A stretch of DNA of 64,000 bases from Alisma plantago-aquatica. Taxonomy: Eukaryota; Streptophyta; Magnoliopsida; Alismatales; Alismataceae. Every line of letters begins with the position of its first letter. Within the stretch, counting starts at the first letter, position 1. The notes under the pieces were generated by a model. It did not search any database. It saw nothing but the letters and a program-made list of their open reading frames with translations, and was not told the origin of the DNA. The DNA lies in NCBI GenBank assembly GCA_963693085.1, contig OY856409.1, forward strand, positions 294,290,058 to 294,354,057, written 5' to 3'. Shown one piece after another: positions 11,618 through 23,225 of this stretch. A program made the position numbers and the translations under genes.

Positions 11618-12820
11618 GGGGGGATACTCTGTGGTGTCAGCACACCCACAAGTTGTTTTTGTGAGATTGGAGCACTGAGACAAACACATTGGCATCATCA
11701 ATTCAAAGTTTCACCTCAACCTATCCCCTCGTCAGAGAGCAACAACAACCAGGGAGTAGGTGACGCCATTCGGGTGGAGGGAGGATGAGGACGAAACAAT
11801 TGAGGGCACCCTTGAGTTTGGGAGAGCAAGGCGGTGCTCTTGGTCCAGTTAGTTTGTGCGCCAAGGTTGTAGATTGTAAAGTCAACCAGTGGGTTGACCA
11901 CCAGTTCATGTGCGAGGAGCAACCAGAGGTTGAAGACGACATGTTGTGATTTTACCATCATGCCCTCCCGATCCTTCAATCCCGGTAAGGGCCTTTTCGC
12001 CTTTTGGTTCTTTTTATTTTCCGATGAGGTGAGTACCTCATAGGGTCCGGGCGCTGATGCGACGTGAGCCAATTGGCTCATGCCCGACCCCACTAGCTCG
12101 ACTCAATGGAGTCGCAAGGGATGCGTGGCGTGCCCTGATTGGCCAGAGTTAATTTAAATGCTAAAAATCATAGAAAATTGTAGGAAGATCAGATGAAAAA
12201 ACTTTATATATGAAAAATGATCAAAAAATTATGAGGAACCTATTAAAAATATTAGTCTAGCTTGATTTCTTTTCTAATTTCAAAAGTGCCTAAAGTTGAT
12301 CATATAATGCATTAAACTTTGGTTAAAAACCCTAATGATGATTGGAAATTAGATCTAAGGTCCTTAATGGGTTATTTCGAGTATTACTAACCTATTGAAA
12401 GGGAAAGTGAGGTTTGAATCTGATATTAGATAACGATTTGCTTTTTTTAGGGTTTTAAACATGAATCTATGATAATGCACATAGAAACCCTAATTTAGGG
12501 TAAAAAGGGTGATTACCCTTATTAATTCGAGATTCCATGTAATAGTGTAATTATGAGTTGATCGTAAACCTGTTAGGAAGGATTTAACAAGCTAGTTAGG
12601 GTTTTTGATTAGATTTGTTGTTCTAGGGTTTACAATGACAATAATGAAGATGAACCCTAATGAAACCCTAAAAGGAAGTAGGAAACCCTAGGAAGCGAGT
12701 TCAATAAATAGAATCTGAGAAAGTGAATAGTAAATAGATTACATGTACTTTTAAGGATTCTTGCTTGTGCGTGTGGATTGAACTGCTTGCCTGGACACTT
12801 CCTTGCTTGGATTACTATTA

Positions 12821-13237
12821 GCTTGTTGATTCGGCTGAACATGTATGTGGGTACTTTATGAATAATCGCCTTTAGTTTCACGGAGTTTCCCGAATGTTTC
12901 TCGATTGATTGCAACCTAAACTGTTTGATGTTTAATTATGCAATCCTATAAAGTCCTTATGAGTATCATAATTAAATATGAATGTGTTTCTCGAACCTAC
13001 ATGCCACCCTTATGTATGTTGCAAGACTAGCTTGTTGATTCGGCTGAACATGTATGTGGGTACTTTATGAATAATCGCCTTTAGTTTCACGGAGTTTCCC
13101 AAATGTTTCTCGATTGATTGCAACCTAAACTGATTGATGTTAAATTATGCAATACTATAAAGTCCTTATGAGTATCATAATTAAATATGAATGTGTTTCT
13201 CGAACCTACATGCCACCCTTATGTATGTTGCAAGACC
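12821..13237. repeat. 209-bp tandem duplication in solo LTR
   Basis: 'gcttgttgattcggctgaac' begins at 12821 and again at 13030. The copies remain nearly identical through 'atgtatgttgcaagac'. Only a few substitutions separate them, so the duplication is much younger than the decay of the host copia element. Confidence 0.92.
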
Positions 13238-13847
13238 AAGCCCCGAAGGGAAGGTCTGATTTGGTCAAGCCCCAGAGGGAATACCTTTGGCCACCTCGAG
13301 AGGTGACCCCAGGCACCAAACTCAGGATGGAGAAGGTGGCCTTATGTCCCTTGCAAGGAAAAAACCCTAAGAGAGGGTAATCCAGGGTTTAGGGTAAAAG
13401 CGGTTGAGGAGTCACATTGAAAATGTAATTTGGACGGTTAATCAATTATTTACTATATTTAGGTTGTTAGAACATATTTGTGAAATTGTGATTGTCCACC
13501 ACATACCCGTATAGCAATATACTGACCGACGTTTTGTTTTTCGGCATTTTAGGTACTTATCCAAAAATGGACAAACAATAAATCAAAATTGTTGAAGATA
13601 CAACTAAAATTTTCAAGGAGGATTAGTTAGATAGACTTTGTCTGTGGATAGAAGTGTAGAATCTAAATTTTATAAGGTATACAAAAAGTTTTATTTTATT
13701 CCAGCTTTTCAGTTTAGTAATAGTAGAATTTGATAATTATTTTTGATTAAATGTCAAACCATGGATCCTGAAATATTGGGATAATGTCTCTCACCTCTTG
13801 GTCTCCCTTGATTGGGGGTTACCGAGAGGCGGGGATGTTACAATTCC

Positions 13848-14600
13848 TCTTTAGGGACACAACCATCCATATTAACAAACAACTTTGTTGTTGGATTGGG
13901 ATAAGAGTAGTATTTAACAGAATAACATTTATGCGATTTTGGACAAAGCTTTGCAAGAAACTATTTTCTTATATAAGTATTCATACCTAATCACTATAAA
14001 AGACATATCAGGACACCTCCGATGCCTTATCTCATATGGTATCTTTTGAACCATTTTAGACGGCACATTATTTAATGTTAAGCATGTGCCCAAAAGAAAA
14101 TGGGAAGATTTGCTAGATTTTATTCATAACCACACCATGACTTAACAAGGTGTGATTCCTTCTTTTTGATACACTTTCATGATACACTTTCATGATACAT
14201 TATCATTCTGTTTCAGGTGGAGTTCAATATGATATATTATCATGATCTCCCTTGAAGGTTCTCAAACGCTTGGTTTAAAATATTTCAACATTGATCAAAT
14301 CGAAGTATCTTAATACTTTTACCAAGTTAGTTACCTACTTCATTAACAATCTCCTTGAACACTTCATGAGATTTATACCTTTATTTCATTAAATACAAAT
14401 TTCCATATTTACTGATAACATCAATAAATATACAATGAGGTACCTGCAGCTACCTTTCACATTTATTCTAAAAGGTCTATATACACTAGTATGTATGAGC
14501 CCTAATAGAATAGTCGCTCTCCCACTACATCTAGTCAAGATACTTTTGTCATATTGCACAACAAATAAGATATGCATGCCTCTATTGGTTCAATAACTAA
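13848..14600 (-). pseudogene. Copia 1 integrase remnant
   Basis: The minus strand at 14577-14389 contains KSILTRCSGRATILLGLIHT, which corresponds to the 'CESCLMGKMTKSPF...RA.ELL.LIH.DVCGP' start of the integrase core. About 14080-13990 gives VPSKMVQKIPYEIRHRRCPD, equivalent to 'VPSK.V.KTPYEIW.G..P' at its end. Stops interrupt all segments. Confidence 0.75.
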
Positions 14601-14889
14601 AAGAATCTAGATAACCATCATATGAAATCTAGAAATGCATTTCCCACGTATGCGCTCTAGATGACAATGCTATAGGTATTCTTTGTTTGAGTCATCAAGT
14701 AATTCAATATATGTGTCAAACATTTGTCTCTACAACTATCAAGATATAGGGCATTGCCATATAAGATCTCATCTTTTAAAATGAAATATAAATTTATTCT
14801 TTTCCGTACAAGATACATGATGTTTTCATCAATAGCAAGTGCATAATAGCAATTCAGTAATTCAATTATATGCTCATGAATGATAGATT

Positions 14890-15690
14890 TCAACTATAGC
14901 AGCAAAAACTCTTGCTCCTTATAGTTCTAGCTTATCTCTTATTGGGTCGTTAAGTAGAGATCTCTATCTCATTCTTCTTCCTTTGTTCCTTTAAGTGGAA
15001 AAGGATAGATTCCTTTTGCACTTACCCTCCTCCATAACTTGAGTGCAAAAAACCTAGAATTTACTCAACCTCAAAACACTTATTGGCCTTGACTTTACCC
15101 TTAGACTCACTTCTCGTGATCACCATCACGGATTTGTCCTTTCTTCTTCCGTGCTTCAGAATTAAGCAACATGCTAAGCATTTGATAAACCAACTAAATG
15201 ATTCAGAAAACGATTGTAGAATCATATATGTGGCCAACTATTGACCTAAAAGAAATCCCATTCTCACCAGATGCCCAATCATATTGAGCACATGGGGCTC
15301 TAATGGATCTCCCTCTGTTAGTTTTCACTCAAAAAACACTTTGGTGACATTACACCTTACTTGTTTTACATGATACTTAAGATGTGTTACCATCTCGAGA
15401 ATGTCCATTTTTTCATGTTTTTCATGCAACTCATAGTTCATAGTTCATACAACATGGCATAAGGTATTCAATGTCTATGTCATCATTGACATGCTTCAAG
15501 TAAGTATCCATTCCAATCTACTGTACATTTGGAGCGGGTTCCTCTGGCCCTGGTCTTTTAAGGACATAGAGATTTCACTCATTGATGAGAGCGCTTCTCA
15601 AAGTCCTAAACTACATGTAAAAGTTAATCAATTTTAGTTTTGTCCTGCTCAAGGACTGATCACCAAGATAATGTATTTGTGTTTTTCTAC
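14890..15690 (-). pseudogene. Copia 1 gag remnant
   Basis: The nucleotide sequence parallels the better preserved gag of copia element 2 (57513-58330). For example, 'gcaactcatagttcatagttc' near 15427 corresponds to 'gcaactcgtagttcatggag' near 58108. The region is too frameshifted to show a zinc knuckle. Confidence 0.6.
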
Positions 15691-15699
15691 AAAAGAAAT

Positions 15700-17078
15700 A
15701 TTACAACTTTTCAAAATATTTTTTTATTTGTTTGATTTGATAAATTAACAATATTAACTAGGCTTTAAATTAGTTATCGCTCCTACTATTTTATTCAAAT
15801 TGATAACCTTCATAAATCAATTCGGAAGACTACAACGTACAATCTTCTAGTAAACTAAGATAAAAAAAACAATTCAACTATTACCTGACCAACACCAACA
15901 TCCATAGTCAATTATTAAGGTAGACAACTTTTGCTAATTGCATCATATGTAATTCTTGGATAAATGATATGTGGAACTCCTTGCTACAGTCATCTACATG
16001 CCTCTGGTGCTTAGTCCCATTAAGTACACTCAGTTAAGCCTAACCTAAAACCCAACACGATAGAAATACACCCTACTTGAGCAGAACCTACATATCTACT
16101 ATCACACTTCCATGAGATGGACGACACACCACGCTTGGACGTAACCTACACTTGGTCGATCAAGATTTTCATGTATACAACTTATGTAAGACAACTAAGA
16201 CTTAATATTTATATTGAGAGATTTTATTTATAGATATATATACATATCTAATCACCACATACTTATAGTATGTATCATATAAATGCTATAACCACAACAA
16301 AAACATGCAATCAGAAATATACGAGCGATGGTTATGGTCAGTCTAATATAATCCTTGGAGCCAAAAGGAATTGCTACCAACTAAGGTCCACATTGCATGC
16401 AACCTGTTGTTATTGAAGATCTATGCTCGGTCCAATCCGGGTTGTTTAATTCAACATTTGAACTAATTGGCTTGCCTCCTAGCTGCTTAGTTGGGTTCTT
16501 AAAATTCCTGTCTGGTCTCAAGTTCAACTGATGTTTGGACTCCTCCATCCGATCATTTGGACCACCAGTCGATCAGTTCCTCCACATGTCATCTATCCTT
16601 CTCGGTCCTCTAATTGATTGGATCATCTTACAAGTCGGTCGGTTCACCTTCATGCAGAATATCTTATCACATCAAAACATAAATTAAAACTATCCTATTT
16701 CTTTGCATGGTATATAGGGAAAATCTTGAGTTATATTTGAGGGGAAATAGGAAGAAGAGCATTAATTTATATTTGAAAAGGAGAGAGGGATTCAGTATGT
16801 AGACTGATTAACAATAGGAATAAATAATTACAACTATGTACATACAAATCTAGGATTATTGGTCATAACCATGCTAACATCTACCATCAAAATACTTTTA
16901 GGGCGATGTGTATGGATTGAATATTATATCATATATATATATATATTTGTTGTTATTGTATATGATATTTAATCAGATATGCACATTAATCATTTTAATA
17001 TTTGCATCGTATGTACTAAATAATGAAAATTAAATCCGATCACATTGATTTATTTTCTAGATACATCGTAAATTGACG
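15700..17078 (-). other. Copia 1 untranslated leader
   Basis: Lies between gag and the PBS and has no coding potential. It parallels 58331-59743 of copia element 2, for instance the 'caacttttgctaattgcatc' block and the 'cgatcagttcctc' type motifs at 16560-16640. Confidence 0.6.
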
Positions 17079-17092
17079 TGGCTCTGACAACA
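17079..17092 (-). other. Primer binding site of copia element 1
   Basis: The plus strand tggctctgacaaca is the complement of a slightly mutated TGGTATCAGAGCCA-type site. Such sites pair with the 3' end of initiator tRNA-Met. It lies one base from the 5' LTR start at 17094 and fixes the element's minus orientation. Confidence 0.75.
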
Positions 17093-17093
17093 C

Positions 17094-19119
17094 TGTAGGA
17101 AAATCGGTGTGACAGATAAGGTAGTAAATAAAAATTTAAAGAGTAATTTCTCTGGATAGCAAGATCGCATCAACACCAATGTATCTACGAAGAAAAGGAT
17201 GCAATGTTATATCTAGTCCTGGAGCAAGTCCAATGACATTACCCTTAAAGTAGTAACATGTTCTTCTTTAGACAGCAGCTCGCTCCTTATTCAGCAGAAG
17301 CACTCTAATAGTCGTCTCCACCGGCCTCCTAGTGTAACACCACAGACAGTGGTTGATGGTGTCCTCCTAGCGATAGATAATGACCTACCGCCTCTAGGGT
17401 AGTCCACGCGGACTGCCAGGAACTCCATGTTGTGCTACCAGAGCCAATGGGAAGGATTTGTTCCTTTCGAATGCCAACTTGCTAGAGTTGATATACTCTC
17501 ATATAATTGTCTCTCCCTTGCTATCCTTCCCTTTATTGGGTAGGACTTGTTTGGGCTCTCTATTGGTTACTACAACCAAAGAGGACTACAATTGTCAGAG
17601 CAACTGTTGTGTTATGAGAAGTCCCAATATCCCTCTATTTGTAAGAGAGACTAGGGTCAGGGTTCCCTGTCAATGTGGGAGTCAAAACAGATGGATTTAT
17701 AAAATTTCTAGAACCCACACACAATGAACTGGTCGGTTCGTGCAGTTTCATGTTCTAAATCACATTGGTATTCAATGTACGATTAATGCACAACATGATG
17801 TCAGTACCAATCTTTGATCCAATTGAATTGACCATTGAACCGGGCAATCTAGATGATGAATTGGTTGGTTCACATCACCAACCGGTCGGTTGGGTCCTAT
17901 GAACCGGTCAATTCACAATGTGAACTGGTCGGTACGCACCCTGGTTCAACTATCGATCAACCAATGTTGATTCAAATTGACCCGACACTCCAACCGATTG
18001 GTTCAACACTTGAACCGGTCAGTTCAAAGTCCATTCAGTCAGTTTTGAACCTCAGTTGTTTAATTAAATATCTAAACACTTTAGTAATCAAATTAAACAT
18101 CATACATGAATATACTCCTTTAATTCAAGTGTATACTATGTGTGTGACTCTATAAGTTTAGAATTACATTGGCAATGAACGTCCATAACTAACTTATGAC
18201 ATAACAAGCAAAGAGTAATTTCTAGAAATACAACATTGCTATCCAAGTAATCTGGAAAGTTAAAGAACAACTTCAACCTACAATCCTTGATCAATGTTAC
18301 TGTGATCGTATAGTTCCTTTGTCTCTTATATCCCAATTGAACTCAAGGCATGGAATCATTATCCTCTCAACATTCAATCCATGTTCCTTGAACTAGAGCA
18401 GACTGTCTGTGAGCTCACATCTCACATATTGAATCACATGAGTACGGTCGTACATTTCTCAGTTTTGTTTATCAAGAGGCCCTAGATATTAATATCCTAT
18501 AGGAGAGACAAATCCCATCTACATCACTCACACTCTATGCCCATGTGTCACAGTGCACTCAATCATCACTGTTATGACAACTCTTATTCAAGATCATGTT
18601 GGATGATGTCAAAGAACATGAATGACATGTGATGGATGTAGTGACTTCAAATCTAAGAACCACAATCACCAGTATCACTATAACAATTGATTCTGACTAC
18701 CATTACATTGTCTCCATGTATCACTCTCATGGTGGGCTTGTCCAATATACTATTCTATAACATATACTTGTGTGCTTGACTTCATATCGCATATCATGAC
18801 TAATGACATTCTGTCATCAGTCTACACACATTGTAGTCTTATGTATTATTGTTGTCTATTTTACTTCCACAGTAATATCCGATTAGGGACATAATAAGAA
18901 TGTATGTAATCTTATCATGTGTTTGATCTCATTGTTCAAGTCACGTACTTGAAGACATATGTCATCGAGTAACATCATTCTTTAGACATGTACTATGTTT
19001 TTGTCATCATTTCATGTTGAGACAAACATAATAGATTACATTTGTTATTATCAAATCAGGTATTTAAATACTTCATTCTAATCATCATATCATTGGCTCT
19101 TTGGGCATACATACCAACA
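17094..19119 (-). repeat. 5' LTR of copia element 1
   Basis: Starts TGTAGGAAAATCGG and ends ACATACCAACA on the plus strand. About 2.03 kb; the partner is 6745-8879. Frequent transitions and small indels between the two copies indicate an old insertion. Confidence 0.9.
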
Positions 19120-19187
19120 CCTTCCTATTACAAAATAGATCCATGAGTAAAAAAGATAGTTACCTGCACGGGCAATGAATATATACC
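19120..19187. mobile_element. Foldback MITE copy 1, right end
   Basis: 'ccttcctattacaaaatag' continues exactly the arm that was cut at 6744 and ends in 'gttacctgcacgggcaatga'. Together with 6471-6744 this makes one full MITE of about 340 bp. Confidence 0.8.
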
Positions 19188-19284
19188 CTATGTTTTGGTC
19201 GTCTCATTACAATTAGGTGTCTTCCTATTACATAACAGATCCATGAGTTTTAAAAAAGTTAGTTACCCACGTGGGCAGTGAATA
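19188..19284. mobile_element. Half MITE (right arm only)
   Basis: A second right arm ('tggtcgtctcattacaatta' to 'cccacgtgggcagtgaatat') stands in tandem behind MITE copy 1 without a left arm. It keeps the best copy of the terminal sequence, including the CCACGTGG palindrome. Confidence 0.75.
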
Positions 19285-19289
19285 TATAC

Positions 19290-19416
<127 letters not shown>

Positions 19417-19423
19417 GTCATTC

Positions 19424-19737
19424 ATTCACTACCCGTGTGGGTAACTAAGTTTAGTTACTCGTGCATCTGTTATAGAAAGGCACATATTTGAAATGAGACA
19501 GAAAACGTTGTAATGAGATGGCCAAAATTGTAATATAAAGACTCATTTTGTAATACTACGTAAACTGATGTCATAAATATCATTTTTACTATGTTCAGAT
19601 GGAGAATAAAAATTTCACACTGTATTTACAAAATGAGTCTTTATATTACTATTTTGGCTGTCCCATTACAATTAGGTGCCTTCCTATTACAAAATCGATC
19701 CACATGTAACAAAAGTTAGTTATCCATGCGAGCAGCA
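19424..19737. mobile_element. Foldback MITE copy 2 (complete)
   Basis: The left arm 'actacccgtgtgggtaacta' to 'aaagactcattttgtaa' is the reverse complement of the right arm 'acaaaatgagtctttatatt' to 'gttagttatccatgcgagca', with about 60 bp of AT-rich centre. Both ends lie against TG/TA microsatellites. This arrangement resembles the rice Micron type of MITE, but I cannot confirm family identity. Confidence 0.8.
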
Positions 19738-19777
19738 TATATATATCAATACAAATACTCATTTTATAAATGCAACA

Positions 19778-19818
<41 letters not shown>

Positions 19819-19847
19819 ATACAAATACTCATTTTATAAATGCAACA

Positions 19848-19910
<63 letters not shown>

Positions 19911-19930
19911 TATGATATATATGTGTGTAT
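19738..19930. repeat. TA/TG microsatellites with a duplicated 40-bp spacer
   Basis: The segment 'caatacaaatactcatttta' to 'gcaacatgaa' occurs twice (from about 19747 and about 19817), each followed by a long (TA)n. The second (TA)n runs into (TG)n. This suggests unequal exchange or slippage anchored in the TA runs. Confidence 0.9.
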
Positions 19931-21645
19931 GTGTGTTTGCATGCATTTGTGTGTGAGCACATACATGTATGTCTATGCATGTGAGCATGCACGGACACAT
20001 GCTCAAGTGTGTGTGTACTACTAATCTAGTTATAAATACTCAATTTTAGATCTTTTATCATTAAAAATTAATTTGATGTTTTAAACCACCACATTTTTCT
20101 AGAAAATATAATAAACAAAAGTTTATTATGAAAGCTGAATCAACACCAAACTACTAGGTCAGGGTATAAATATGATATAAGGGTTTTGGATAAGGTGTAA
20201 TCTAAACTAGAAGAAACCCTTATATGGACATAAATACCAAGAATGATGATAATTCTAGCATTAACATTAGTTTATTTTTCTATTAATCATGTGTTGGTTC
20301 AAAATTAGATGGTTCAATGACAATATTAGGATTCCTAGAACCAAGTTACATGTAGTAATTCTCCAAGCCAAAGTGTCTTGCACATTTGAGGTATATATGA
20401 TATTAAAATATGTTGGAAACTATTCGATTTTGATTATTAGTTACACTGCTATAATCAATACACAATATGATGCGAGCACAAGGATATTTTGATTGTTATC
20501 CATAAACCTATGGCTTTCTTCAACTGAATCACCATATAACCAAGTGTGCATAAGGGGAGAGGGACAAAGATCCCACAAAAACCATAGGAACAACTTTGAT
20601 ATTAAAAAAATGATGCTAGAATGTGCAATGTATTTCCATGCAATGCTCTATAAGAATCCCTTTCTGGAATTCATAAGAATTGCTTCAAATGAATTAAGAA
20701 AATCCTTTGTTTATATTGTTGCTAAGCATAAACCATAGATTTATCATGGCACCCTAATCCTTGCTTTAATCATGTTTTCCCTTAATTGTTGATAAATTTA
20801 TCTTAGAAATAAAAAGAAATAAGAAAAAGCATATTGCATTGATAAATCATGTATATATTTGAAATGACATGGATAGGCAATTGTTAATTTTCCTTCAATA
20901 ACTTTCTATAAGTTGTGGAGTTAAAATGGGTACCTTATAGATTGCATCATTCAGTTGGATGAATTGATGCAGTAATAGATGTTGGGCATGGAGAGGGGCC
21001 ATAGGGGACCACTATGATTGCACTGGGTAGTCAAACAGATTGAGATCAGGTCAAATACTTTGACCCACTGAGTAATTGATGTGTATCAGACCGGGACAAA
21101 GCTAATCAACTAGGATAAATGCGGCACATTTTGGCTTTGAGAATCATTTGTTGGATCACTTGTGGAGAGTCCACATCCTTCTCTCTTTCAATTGCAATAA
21201 GCTACAATAATAAACTTGTCGGTGAGGTAGTAGCTTAGATAGTGAAGGGACCGGGGATCAAAACCCCAACTTCGTGCCTCAAGATGAATATTATCATGCC
21301 ATGTAGGCTAGCCCATTGTGTGAATTTGATGTCCCTCCAGTGTGCAAGTAGTAGAGAAACAGGATGGGGCTTTATACTACTAGGGTGGGGTCACCAATGT
21401 GGATCTTTTTTGGGGTTGGTTCCACCGTCATCTAAAAAACATAAAAGTCTAATAAAATCTCAAATGCAAAAGATGAAGTAGCTAAAAAGATAAAATAAGT
21501 GAAAATATAACTGAAATGTAAAAATAAACATGACGTGCAACTACAACTATGATAGAATAGACGTGCACTGCTAACATGAGTTGCATTCGTATCCCATGTG
21601 CAACTATATGAAGATGTAACAACATGAGGGAATCAATCATAATCT
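19931..21645. other. Intergenic DNA without recognisable gene
   Basis: Short open stretches occur on the plus strand (20289-20492, 20493-20738, 21242-21481) but match no family I know. Base composition is AT-rich with no domain motif. Nothing else is supported. Confidence 0.5.
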
Positions 21646-21649
21646 CATG

Positions 21650-21745
21650 GCGGCTAGTGTAGTTGGTAAGCCAGCCGCTCAGCTTAGCGTTGTTTGCTTT
21701 CGATCCTAATGGTACACCGAGTTCGGTAGAATTTAGGATGGGATG
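21650..21745 (+). mobile_element. Possible tRNA-derived SINE head
   Basis: 'tagtgtagttggtaagc' resembles a pol III A box (TRGYNNARNNG) and 'gctttcgatcctaatgg' a degenerate B box (GGTTCGANTCC), at tRNA-like spacing of about 40 bp. I found no clear target-site duplication or tail, so this is a weak call. Confidence 0.35.
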
Positions 21746-22360
21746 GGGGTAAAAAAGTCGTAAATATGTAAAAGGGTTATTATAACTTGTTTGTGGAGGA
21801 ATGCACTTTATCACAATGGTAATATCTAGTAACAAGAGTTTTCTTGCATCAAATATGGCAGTGGCATACTCTTCTTATGGTCTACTCATGGAGAAATATA
21901 CCAAAGATTGAGAAAGCTCTAAAGGAGCGGGAGGAAGTAATCAAATATCACCATCTTCACTACTACCTCCTGATGTGGCTTCTTCCCCATCTCTTTGTAT
22001 GTTATAGTGCTTTGTGCTAGACTGAATTCATATCTAAAGGTCCGTCGCTAACCACAATATAGCAAGCTGGATGTTTATGATGTTTTGGATATTTTTTAAT
22101 GTCGATTCCTACATTGATTTTGCATGAAGAATACATGTTTTCTCGTTCAATTTTGATATTATTCTAATCACTGGTCTTATGGATGAAATATTAGAGGTTA
22201 TTAATAAACTTTTTTTTTGTTCTTCTTGAGAAGGGACTTGACGTGCATATTATATTGGGACGCTCATGATCCCTAGCTTCTGAGTTTTTATATAAATAAT
22301 ATGACTTGCTTCTAGCAACCTTTGCAGATGACCTTGTACTTCATTATGCCATCTTTCATG
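21746..22360. other. Intergenic DNA, nothing recognised
   Basis: No supported open frame. A plus-strand 'TFADDLVL' reading at about 22320-22345 resembles an RT box but has no RT context. Confidence 0.5.
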
Positions 22361-22885
22361 GATCATCATCATCATCATCAACTAAGCCTCAATCCCAACT
22401 ATGTTGGGATCGGCTACATAGATCCTTCTTTTCCATTCAGCTCTATCATGGGTCATATTCTGGTTGAGATGTAGAGATTTAAAATTTCTCTTTATAAACT
22501 CTTCCCATGTTAATTTAGACCTTCCTCTTCTTCTATTAATTGTGCTTGCCTCAATAGTATTGTTTCATATAAGCGCATTAGTCGATCTGCGTTGCACATG
22601 TCCATACTATCTAAGTCGGCCCTCCCGCAACTTGTCTTCAATGCTCGCCACCCCCACTTTATTCCTGATATAGTCATTTCTCAAGCGATATTTTCTTGTC
22701 TTCTCACACATGACACATCCATCTCAACATATACATTTCAATCACGTTCATCTTGTTGAGACATTGTTTCTTCACCACTCAACATTCATTCCCATAGAGC
22801 ATGACTGGCCGTATAGTAATTTTATAAAATTTGGTTTTTAGTCTGAGAGGGATCTTCCAGTCACATAACATTTTTTCTGGAGGTT
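22361..22885 (-). mobile_element. RTE-type LINE, 3' end fragment
   Basis: Minus-strand translation from about 22860 gives IPLRLKTKFYKITIRPVMLY, VKKQCLNKMNVIEMYMLRWM and, near the end, GRSKLTWEEF, DRAEWKRRIYVADP. This is the C-terminal end of RTE-clade ORF2 in plants. It terminates in a (GAT)n-type tail at 22361-22381 (catcatcatcat on the plus strand), the usual RTE 3' microsatellite tail. Several stops; everything 5' of this is absent. Confidence 0.85.
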
Positions 22886-23225
22886 GCACCTGAATGTTAG
22901 ACATATGCTCTGCACAAACTTTCAGTAAACTTGAGATACGCTACAAACCGAGAAAAAACCATAATTACATAGCATGCACTTTGATATAGTAAGCAGAAGT
23001 TGCCATTGAGGACTCTAGAGGCAAGAGCCAATTTCTGAATTAGTTTCTATTCATGATGTACTCTACATATGAACAAGGGATATACGAACGTTTCAATATC
23101 CTTCTCTGACAAGAACTATGAAAACAATTATTATACCATGAAAATGGCAGAGAAACAAACATCAAACTACAAACAATAGATAAACACCAGCTACCATACA
23201 CATTACTCGGTTGGGATGAGGTTGT
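22886..23225 (-). other. 3' flank/UTR of the ABIL1 gene
   Basis: Downstream of the TGA at 23226-23228 the sequence is AT-rich, with no competing reading frame. It probably holds the 3' UTR. No canonical AATAAA stands out, so the poly(A) site is not placed. Confidence 0.5.

Larger units (their letters stand above)
10777..13842 (+). mobile_element. Solo LTR (probably Ty3/gypsy) inside copia element 1
   Basis: A 3066-bp block with TG...CA ends (TGTTATAACCTC at the left, GGGGATGTTACA at the right) interrupts copia pol. Before it is 'gttcc' (10772-10776) and after it 'attcc' (13843-13847), a 4-of-5 TSD. Copia sequence is continuous when the block is removed. It has no coding domain or second LTR, so a solo LTR left by LTR-LTR recombination is the simplest reading. 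Plus orientation is suggested only by a TATA box at 11608. It contains a 209-bp tandem duplication. Confidence 0.7.
6745..19119 (-). mobile_element. Ty1/copia LTR retrotransposon 1 (old, nested in MITE)
   Basis: Complete but decayed element in minus orientation. It is bounded by the 5-bp TSD CCTTC (6740-6744 and 19120-19124), with TG...CA termini. The 3' LTR is 6745-8879 and the 5' LTR 17094-19119. The PBS (matching initiator tRNA-Met) is at 17079-17092 and the PPT at 8880-8893. Reading leftwards from the PBS: leader, gag remnant, integrase, RT, RNase H, which is copia order (integrase before RT). All coding parts carry stops and frameshifts. A 3.07-kb solo LTR (10777-13842) interrupts it between integrase and RT. 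Confidence 0.9.

Noticed and set aside
22316..22350. FADDLVL reading on the plus strand as an RT active site
   Set aside because: No other RT block nearby in that orientation; the neighbouring LINE is on the minus strand.
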